Of a stretch of 64,000 nt of DNA, positions 56,952-64,000 are shown in pieces. This DNA is from Branchiostoma lanceolatum (lineage: Eukaryota > Chordata > Leptocardii > Amphioxiformes > Branchiostomatidae): assembly GCF_035083965.1 (NCBI RefSeq), contig NC_089724.1:27104974-27168973 (forward strand), read 5' to 3'. The notes under the pieces were generated by a model that saw nothing but the letters and a program-made list of their open reading frames with translations, searched no databases and was not told the origin of the DNA. A program made the translations under genes and the position numbers. Every line of letters begins with the position of its first letter. Positions within the stretch are counted from its first letter, which is position 1.

Positions 56952-57518
56952 TTATTTTGATTCAAAATGGAAGACACCGATAGTTTTGTTGATGGTGATG
57001 ACGTCAGTCGTGGCAATATACTTAACTGCTTCGAACATCTGACTTTCGATTCCTTGCTGCATAATTATATGCGATGTATCCAACACCTTCTCAATGATCA
57101 TTGCCCTCTGCACACCTGAATTCGAGGAAAAGATACGTGTAGGTCGAATCTGACAACTCACGGAGGTCAAAATAGTGGCCATTGCTCGGGTGCTGTGCGT
57201 ATGATATGACATTCCAGGCTATGCGAAAACTATTCATATTGATAATTTAACAACGTGTAATGTGTTAACAAACATCTGTCCCAATATTCTCATGCATGTA
57301 CACCAGGAAAGGCTAGACTGATCGTGTCTTTGTTCTCTGTAATGTGAGATCACTTCGGCAAGTAGGCCGCGCTTTTGATTGAGGTCACGATAATGCCGGC
57401 ATTGGTGTCCACCGTGAAAGTCGTCAAAGCCCGGGGCAACTTTACCAATTCTCGCGTCATGGACATAGCCATGTATAGAAAACACCGATTTCAACTGTAG
57501 GTCTAAAAGAAATAACAC
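56952..57518 (-). other. Unassigned exon-like segments
   Basis: Two minus-strand frames: GYVHDARIGKVAPGFDDFHG after a ttatttcttttag acceptor (57518 side), and VQRAMIIEKVLDTSHIIMQQ after cgaattcag (57120 side). The latter closes just before AATAAA at about 56962. A gene end or decayed exons are possible; no family recognised. Confidence 0.2.
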
Positions 57519-57948
57519 AGGTCTGGTTAGCTGGTAATGCCTTGTTTATTTTGTAAACATAGCATATTGATACAAACTATTATGGTCGGTACCACTAAAT
57601 CCTCTCCCAGTATGGCAAAAGAATTACCCGTGTGGTTGGCATCTACATGTAAGTTTGAACATCAACGGGCGGCATCATGTACATGTACAGTAATCTCTTG
57701 GCACTATGGTTATAACAGACTGGTTCTTCAAATGTCCCTCAGACATGATGGATTCTCACGACTGGACAGAGGCTAGCCTCCACCAGGCGCCTTCCTATAT
57801 AGTATGTGAGGGGTCATGGATAGTAGAAAGTTTGATGAAAATAGGGCGAGTAACTGAACAGTAGAGTCCGTCTGGCAAATGTTATCCAACGGTGGCTAAA
57901 CTCCTCTGGAAAATCAGAGACCAAAACAAAGTCTCCGTACCGACGCCC

Positions 57949-58104
57949 TAGTCCCTACCACTAACCGCGCCGGCTATGGGAGAATATTTGCCAGGGGAGT
58001 TTGGCCATCGAGGGTTTCATTCGCAGGCCCAGTATTGCAGATTTGACCCTCTCTCTGTAGCCGACTCTATTTTCCCAGGGATCCGCGGGGCCTGGTAGAG
58101 GCTG
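57949..58104. mobile_element. Hairpin transposon with perfect 9-bp duplication
   Basis: It contains GGCTATGGGAGAATATTTGCC and GCGGGGCCTGGTAGAGGCT. CCGACGCCC is at 57940-57948 and 58105-58113. Confidence 0.85.
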
Positions 58105-58336
58105 CCGACGCCCATGGTTTCACACGGCTGTTGAAACAGGCTGCCCCGTTGTCATAGGCTTGGCGGTTTCACATTTCACAAGACCAACTTATTTGAAGCT
58201 GCATGTTTGCAGCGACCTCTGCCCCTCTCTTGTAGATTTATCAAAACATCGGATCCATCTCTTAGCTTCTGTCCAGTATAGGCATGATCTGTTATATATG
58301 TCGATTTTGCAACGGGATACAACTTGACGTCATGCA

Positions 58337-58720
58337 GAGCTAGTTCTTATGATTACCATAACGTTGTAATTTGACACAGATAAGGTAATTAGTTACTATA
58401 GCTGGCAGATTCTGAAAGTTACAAATATCAAACTGTTTTAACTTATCTAGATGTGCATTAATGCTTACATCATATGAAAGCGATGTACCTTCCGTATTTT
58501 CCGCGGTCAACAAATTGTAACAGAATACAACTTGAAGACACGCAGAGCTAGTTCTTATGATTACCATAACGTTGTAATTTGACACGGATAAGGCAATTAG
58601 TTACTATAGCTAGCAGATTCTGAAAGTTACAAATATCAAGCTGTTTGAACTTATCTAGACGTGCATCAATGTTTACATCATATGAAAGCGATGTACTGTA
58701 CCTTTCTTATTTTCCGCGGT
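58337..58720 (+). repeat. Two direct repeats of about 190 bp
   Basis: AGAGCTAGTTCTTATGATTA starts both units (58337, 58545). They continue through ACCATAACGTTGTAATTTGA, ATTCTGAAAGTTACAAATAT and CATATGAAAGCGATGTAC. Confidence 0.85.
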
Positions 58721-58856
58721 CTACATATTACACTACTTTATATCATTATTTATCATCTAATCATCTCTTTCGTCAGGTAAGATTTGCAGACCCTACAGGA
58801 GACACATTGCTCCTAATAAAACTACACCCTCTAGATAGAGGAGATGAGTCTAAGGA

Positions 58857-59007
58857 CTAAGGGCGTTTAAAACGGAAGGAACCGTAAGGCCCAAAGTAAG
58901 TCAGCTGCACCGGTCCGCGTTTGTCCGGTAAGTCATGTGACGTCATGTCCGGAGATGGTTGTGGTGCCGTCCCGCTGGAGTTACCGCTGTCTGCAGCCTG
59001 CTGGGTC
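58857..59007 (-). CDS. MFSD2-like A, last exon
   Basis: It ends FGPYGSFRFKRP and TAG, as copy B. Four residues are missing relative to B in the glycine/threonine/proline stretch. Confidence 0.92.
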
Positions 59008-62000
59008 CTGGGAGAGGTGAAAAATGTGGTATCTATTGGTAAGATCCATGGCAACAGTATCAGCTCTTAGCAACCGTCCGGGCGGGGAACGATATCGGCT
59101 TCCAACAATCTTTCACCCATTGCTTACGTCACACGTGCATACGATTCAGAGCAATTAGATCAGATAACTGAAGAGGAATGAGCGTTTGAGCCTAGCCTCC
59201 GTTGCAGGCATCTTTCGGCTGTTTCCTTTTCCATTTACCGTTTTCTTATTACCTTTTTTTCTTAATGCTAGCCGAAAAAGAAAACAACCGGAAAGAGTCT
59301 GTAACGGAAGCTAGTTTAAGTCGAAGATTACAGTGAGTCCAAATTTTCAGTTGGCGTACAGATTTCTCCATAATACAATTTATAAGCATCTATTCGCATT
59401 ACCCCAGAATCGACGCGTTTGACACGTGATTGTTATAAAATATTCCAATATACCATGCAACTTCCACGTTTAAAGCCCCTATCTCTAGCCTCCATAGCAG
59501 GCTCTGACCGGCCTTTCTGGGGGGCTTATAATACACTTTTTGCAGCTAGCCCCTAACCATCAGCCAGCCTGTAACGTTTAAAGATTTCCGTCAGACAAAA
59601 TAATTACCTTCGTTCTTCTAGCACAGCCTTGTTTGTGCGGAGTCTCTCGCCCGTGAGCTGGTACCGCCAGAGGAAGACCAGGCTGAGGAACATCACTCCT
59701 GCCGGGATGAAGGAGACCAGCAGGCGGGTGGTGAAGGCGACTGAGTCCGGCTGGGTACAGGCACCGGTCTGGTAACCACCGATCCTGCAGGAGATGGCAA
59801 GAAGCATGTTCTATTTTCTCTGAGCAGCTACCATTCACAGGAGACCCAGGAAAACATTGCAACAGTGTGTAGCATCGATGTGAAGGAAACCTTTTAAACC
59901 AATTGATTATCTTAATCGCTCGAAGTTTGTGCAAAGGATGCATTTCTGGCCACCGATGAATAGAATCTGTCTCTTGAAAATTATAATTTTCAGTGTACCG
60001 CTACCATTTTGCTAAGTGGTTACAATATATGTACTCTATAGACCCAATCCTTTCTTCTTCTTGATTGTTTAGCATTATCATATTGAAATTATGGTGTTAC
60101 AGTTTGTAAATTATTATCAATACATTATTACGTTCTTGCCTTTTTTTTTTACAATTAATCTATTACAAAACAATTGCGTTCATTTTGTTTGTTTCTCATG
60201 GATACATCTTGAACATCTTAGAAATATATGTTTCCTTACTCCAAAGCGACTAAGGAGGTGACCGAAGCGAGTAGTATGGCGGTTACATAAAGGGACTGGA
60301 ATAACGTCTGGAACAGCATGTCCCGTCCCTTCCCTTTCTGGATTTTGAAGTCATCGGCCACGTCAGTCAGCATGGTCCTGGGGAAAATACATCACGATGG
60401 CACGATCATTCTAATGAACGACTGGATTCGAACATCAAACAATATTAATTATATATAAACATTGCACATAAAGTACGGCCCACTTTACACTTGTTATTTT
60501 AGCAGGTGGTACTTATAGAGCTAACAGTCCCCTGGGAAGAGAGAGCAGAAGAGGTACATGAGAGAAAGGCATTGAAATACCAGCAGTTAGTCCACACGTG
60601 CAAAGAAAGAGGATGGAAAGCGAGCTGTTACCCCGTGGAAGTAGAAACGAGAGGGTTCATCAGCCAATCCATGTGGAAGGCACTAGGTGCTGCAGGTGTT
60701 CGAAGGAGGGAAACAACTAAAAACCTAGCGGAGAAGGCGTCCCGCTGGCTGTGGTTCAGAAGTGGAGACAAACAGTGGAAGACTCTGTGCTAGCAGTACC
60801 TGGCCAGTACTGCTGCCCCGCCTCCCGGTGGAGGTACTGCTGTAGGGGGCGAAACCACCAGTGAAGGGAGGAAGCAGCTGAAGAAGCCGAGAGGCAGTCG
60901 TGACATCACACTGTATTACGTAAGGTAACTGTAGTGCTACATATCGTAGCTTACTTCTCTAATAGACTACACTCACTAAAGCTTTTTCTGGGTCTGTAGT
61001 ACTACACCTTCGCGGAATTCTGCGAGGCCTTAACCCGAGTGTAAAGAGAAACTGTAGTTGACTACAGTGTTCGAAGGCAACAATGTAAAAATGCGCTTTC
61101 TAAGAACTTTTCGGTCAGACCTCTGACCCTTTTTAAGATGAAATGACCCGAAGCCTATGACTGAAAGCTTGTTGGTAAGTCATATGCGTTATGTACGGAA
61201 TTGCATAATAGATTAACTTTCATATATGAATTAGTATCGTCTACTGTAGCAGCCTTCCCAACGACAATGCATCAATTAACGCCATATCTTCGTAAATATT
61301 TATGACACGATTCACAAAACAATTGACTGAAATATTAAAATGCACGACAAATATGCAGATGAATCAATATTAACCCTCCTCCCAAAATGACTTGAATATT
61401 TGAGTGGGCATGTGAAACAAAAACATCGACGAGGTGGATTTTGTTATCAATTCAAGTCATGGCAATGTACTGAAGAAAACGGTGCATATCAATTTAATTT
61501 TCATAAATTTCAATTGAGAGTACAAAAGACTAGGTGGAGAAAAATGAAACAATTCTACATCGGTACCACGGGATGAGGTTTGTGCCGGCCAATCCAAACC
61601 CAGTGAGAGAGAAGACGACGAAAAGAACGTCGAGTCGCCCTGCTGGAATAAACATGATGCTCACCGAAGCTGCTACCACCAACTGTAAAGATGGAAAACG
61701 GTACATTTGGTTTCCCGCATAATTTCACTTCAGGCTCCTTCTATCAACAATCTCGAAGCTATCAAAAGTATATATATACACAGAATTTAAACATCTGATG
61801 GGATAAGACACTACATAGAAATGTAAATGTACAATGCCATCGATCAGCGAGCTATGGATACAATTTGACATTAAGATGAAGTTTGGTGCCCATACAACAT
61901 ACATACATATTAAAGCAAACAATATCAAACAAAAGAAGGAAAGCAAATCTTTATACAGGAACATAACTTGGCGAAAATCGATGAACTAGCTAGCTAATGA

Positions 62001-63211
62001 AAGAAAACAATCAAATAGAATACCAAATTGAACGGAAGTTAAAGGATCATATTCAATTTTTTATGACTTATTGCTTATGAGTACAAAGCAGAAGAAACAA
62101 ATCCTGATATTTTCGTATAGGAGTAAATGTATTATCAAAACAACAAGGACAATAAACAGTTAACAAGCCATATTTAAATAGCCTTTTCTCTTCTTTCAAT
62201 ACAATTGCAACATGAATAAACGGTTTCGTTGTTCTTGTGATGTTTGGACGTTAGGAGTTCGAGGAACGAACTTTCTTATTTGGTAAACCAATGATATCAC
62301 AAGATGAGTGCTAATTACCACGTTAAAAGCTGCCATGGCTAGCTGCTTCTCGAACTTTGACAACAGCAGGGCAGCGATGGGGACGCCCAGGACAAGTGCT
62401 CCCTAGTTGGAAAAAAAGGAGCACATAACCTTGTCAATATGAGTCTTAAATGTGTTCATGTACGCCTAACTACTTCATTTAGTCACAACCGGGCATAATT
62501 TGCTAATGACCATACTTTTATGAATGAGTCAATGGCGACTAGTACTATATTGGTGCTTACTGGCGTTTCGACTCTCCATTAGATGCCTACTGGCAGCCAC
62601 TCTTCCAAGGAGAGGAGACGATAATACTATACATACGCCAAAAAATGATTACTCAAGCAACTGGATAAGATTTTGAAACAGTCAGACGTTTCAGACAGCA
62701 TCCGCTGTCTTTCGTCAGTGACTCACGATAGGACTGAGAATACCGGGTTTTATACCAAAACTCTGAATAGATGTATTAATGAGGTTAAGACAATTTAGGA
62801 TGTCTTGAAGTAGTCTTTAAAAGAAGATTAATTCACTTTATTCTCCGTCCTATCGTTAGTCACTGACGAAAGACAGCGGATGCTGTCTGAAACGTCTGAC
62901 TGTTTCAAAATCTTATCCAGTTGCTTTGGTAATTGTTTTTGGCGTATCTTATTACCTGGATGTCAAACCTTCATCAAAATACTATACATAGATAACATAA
63001 GATTTTACAACATAAAACTATACAGCATACAGTTATAATACATAAGACGCCCGCTATTGAAATTGCAACGGATGAAACTCTTACAACAGCTTTTTAAACC
63101 GAAGTTTGAAAATAAAAATATCGTTACCAAAAGAGCGAGGAGAAGGTTCTGTAGTTGACCTTCAAGGCCAAAGGCATATTGAACTGCGAGTGCCACGGAC
63201 CATTGCTGCAA
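58857..63211 (-). CDS. MFSD2-like major facilitator, copy A (3' half only, six exons)
   Basis: Exons 63128-63211, 62319-62402, 61567-61682, 60240-60377, 59608-59784 and 58857-59007 equal copy B exons 8-13 in length and phase, except the last (12 nt shorter). The frame is open to TAG at 58857. Conserved pieces: YAFGLEGQLQNLLLALL, LVVAASVSIMFIPAG, DVADDFKIQKGKGRDM and GYQTGACTQPD with the disulfide cysteine. As in B, the helix-11 lysine position is hydrophobic (valine). Exon 7 and everything 5' are not found up to 64,000 and must lie outside. Introns remain partly alignable with copy B, so the duplication is moderately recent. Presumed plasma-membrane transporter; substrate unknown. Confidence 0.9.
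59193..59313. mobile_element. 121-bp TAGCCTCCGTT/AACGGAAGCTA foldback
   Basis: Inverted arms pair through CTTTCGGCTG.TTCCTTTT with bulges. The flanks GTTTGAGCC and GTTTAAGTC agree at 7/9. It lies in the last intron of copy A. Confidence 0.65.
59608..59784 (-). CDS. MFSD2-like A, exon equivalent to B exon 12
   Basis: 177 nt, IGGYQTGACTQPDSVAFTTR and last helix. The donor gtaatt is not followed by the hairpin found in copy B. Confidence 0.94.
60240..60377 (-). CDS. MFSD2-like A, exon equivalent to B exon 11
   Basis: 138 nt, TMLTDVADDFKIQKGKGRDM then LFQSLYVTAILLASVTSLVA. Donor GA|gtaagg shared with copy B. Confidence 0.93.
60506..60950 (+). mobile_element. Non-LTR retrotransposon 3' end with R2-type endonuclease fragment
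   Basis: An open frame of 95 codons reads VLIELTVPWEERAEEVHERK, KYQQLVHTCKERGWKASCYP, VEVETRGFISQSMW and finally ASRWLWFRSGDKQW before TAG. E-x-TVPWE followed by K-x-KY resembles the C-terminal restriction-like endonuclease of R2/NeSL-type LINEs, as known from many invertebrate genomes. About 150 bp of 3' region follow. It lies antisense in an intron of copy A. Confidence 0.6.
61567..61682 (-). CDS. MFSD2-like A, exon equivalent to B exon 10
   Basis: 116 nt, LVVAASVSIMFIPAGRLDVL to NLIPW; a few substitutions from copy B in the second half (FSLTGFGLAGTN). Confidence 0.93.
62319..62402 (-). CDS. MFSD2-like A, exon equivalent to B exon 9
   Basis: 28 codons, GALVLGVPIAALLLSKFEKQ and on. The donor is gtaatt. 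Confidence 0.92.
62634..62946. mobile_element. 313-bp inverted repeat with arms over 100 bp
   Basis: Arms 62634-62741 and 62840-62946 pair almost completely (TACGCCAAAAA, GCAACTGGATAAGATTTTG, CAGACAGCATCCGCTGTC). It lies in the copy A intron equivalent to the one holding 39986-40185 in copy B. Each arm contains a hammerhead-like sequence. Confidence 0.8.
62858..62901 (+). ncRNA. Hammerhead-ribozyme-like fold
   Basis: In order: AGTCA (stem I), CTGACGA (core), A, AGACAGC-GGAT-GCTGTCT (7-bp stem II with tetraloop), GAAA (core), CGTC (two-base stem III half and cleavage-type UC), TGACT (stem I partner). All conserved boxes and two stems are present. The extra A after the first box and a zero-loop stem III would require dimerisation, so activity is doubtful. 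Confidence 0.35.
63128..63211 (-). CDS. MFSD2-like A, exon equivalent to B exon 8
   Basis: 28 codons, LQQWSVALAVQYAFGLEGQL and on; the acceptor is tttcaccacag and the donor gtaacg as in copy B. Confidence 0.92.
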
Positions 63212-64000
63212 CTGTGGTGAAAACGGAGGACTGTGTTTGTTAGATGCTGACTCGATGTTTGTGCGACACTTGACGACGATGGAAAATAGCTGATAGTGAG
63301 TCAAAAATCGACAAGTAGAGATTATATTTTGAAATAGAGGAGGTCGTTTGAGCAACCGCGATGCGCTACCAAAAACAATTGGCCATTGAGATCATTCACA
63401 GGGCTTTGATAGAAAGCCTTAGAAATTATTGACATACGTGTATCATTGAGGTCATCTTAAGATCATTGATAGGTCAATGACCCTGTATACGTAAATCATC
63501 GACATCAAAACTAAGAGACGTAATATGACGTCATGATGACGTAATTTTATGTGATTCTAGCCGCCATCTTGGATTTTGACAGATGACGTCATCAAATCAG
63601 CATAAGATATCACTATTAAATCATAAAAGTTACATTGGATGTACTGATGGTGATGACAATGTAAGAAAACGCATTTGGCGAACCAACAAAGCCTCGAAAC
63701 GTCATTGTTTGAACTGAAATTAGCAGATTTTATAAAATATGCCTGTCACAAATCCGTTGCCATGGCAACACAAAAAACGGTGACCTTACTTTATTAATCT
63801 GAAAATTTTGTTACGGGCATTTTATGAAAAGTCACCAAGTTTGGTGGCTTTAGTGTAAGCTGTTCATTAGTCATGCAACATGAAATTTGGCAAGGGCTTA
63901 AAAAATCCTCTCCCGGTCTAAGTAGGAATAGTTCAAGACCTGGTCCTTCAGATCTTTTTGCATAAATTATAATAATGAACAGGAATTATTCATACCTAAA
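63212..64000 (-). other. Copy A intron running off the window
   Basis: AGTGAGTCAAAAATCGACAAG and following blocks align with the copy B intron near 41115-41330. No exon 7 equivalent is seen before the window ends. Confidence 0.6.

Larger units (their letters stand above)
56861..58856. other. Spacer between tandem MFSD2-like genes
   Basis: 2 kb between copy B start and copy A stop. It contains one hairpin transposon (57949-58104), a pair of about 190-bp direct repeats (AGAGCTAGTTCTTATGATTA at 58337 and 58545) and the unassigned ORFs listed at 56952-57518. Confidence 0.6.

Overview
The window looks like invertebrate-deuterostome nuclear DNA, most probably amphioxus (Branchiostoma). It holds large introns, one intron-split vertebrate-type transcription factor gene, and dense short hairpin transposons. 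No assembly label was available, so the species is inferred.

Layout. (1) 2,848-27,552, plus strand: a complete six-exon WT1 (Wilms tumour 1) orthologue. Spliced, it encodes 365 residues ending in four C2H2 zinc fingers, one per exon, with phase-1 junctions at each finger boundary as in vertebrates. Intron 1 is about 18 kb and full of hairpin elements. The intron that carries the vertebrate KTS splice choice contains a 2.6 kb L1-like insertion. The probable 3' UTR runs to a polyadenylation signal near 28,970. (2) 28,976-34,273: intergenic, with hairpins, LINE 3' ends, a 158-bp satellite array and a hAT-like element. (3) 34,274-56,860, minus strand: a complete 13-exon MFSD2-like major facilitator (526 residues). 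(4) 58,857-63,211, minus strand: the last six exons of a second, tandem MFSD2-like gene whose 5' half lies beyond the right edge. The two copies have identical exon phases and recognisably homologous introns, so each serves as an insertion-free reference for the other.

Mobile DNA. At least 24 short inverted-repeat elements fall into two terminal-sequence groups (TAGCC...GGCTA and TACTCTCC/TAATCTCC...GGAGATTA/GGAGAGTA). Many are flanked by exact or near-exact 9-bp target duplications, pointing to one Mutator-like mobilising machinery. Other content: a TA-flanked hairpin, a hAT-like element with subterminal repeats, tRNA-like SINE heads, LINE 3' fragments, an R2-type endonuclease fragment, several tandem arrays and a 481-bp near-perfect direct repeat.

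The two gene families have no evident functional link; they are neighbours. The points most worth checking are the paralog-resolved transposon insertions (one lies 11 bp from a splice donor), the loss of transport-critical residues in both MFSD2-like copies, a possible non-KTS alternative donor in WT1, and a hammerhead-ribozyme-like fold inside a large inverted repeat.
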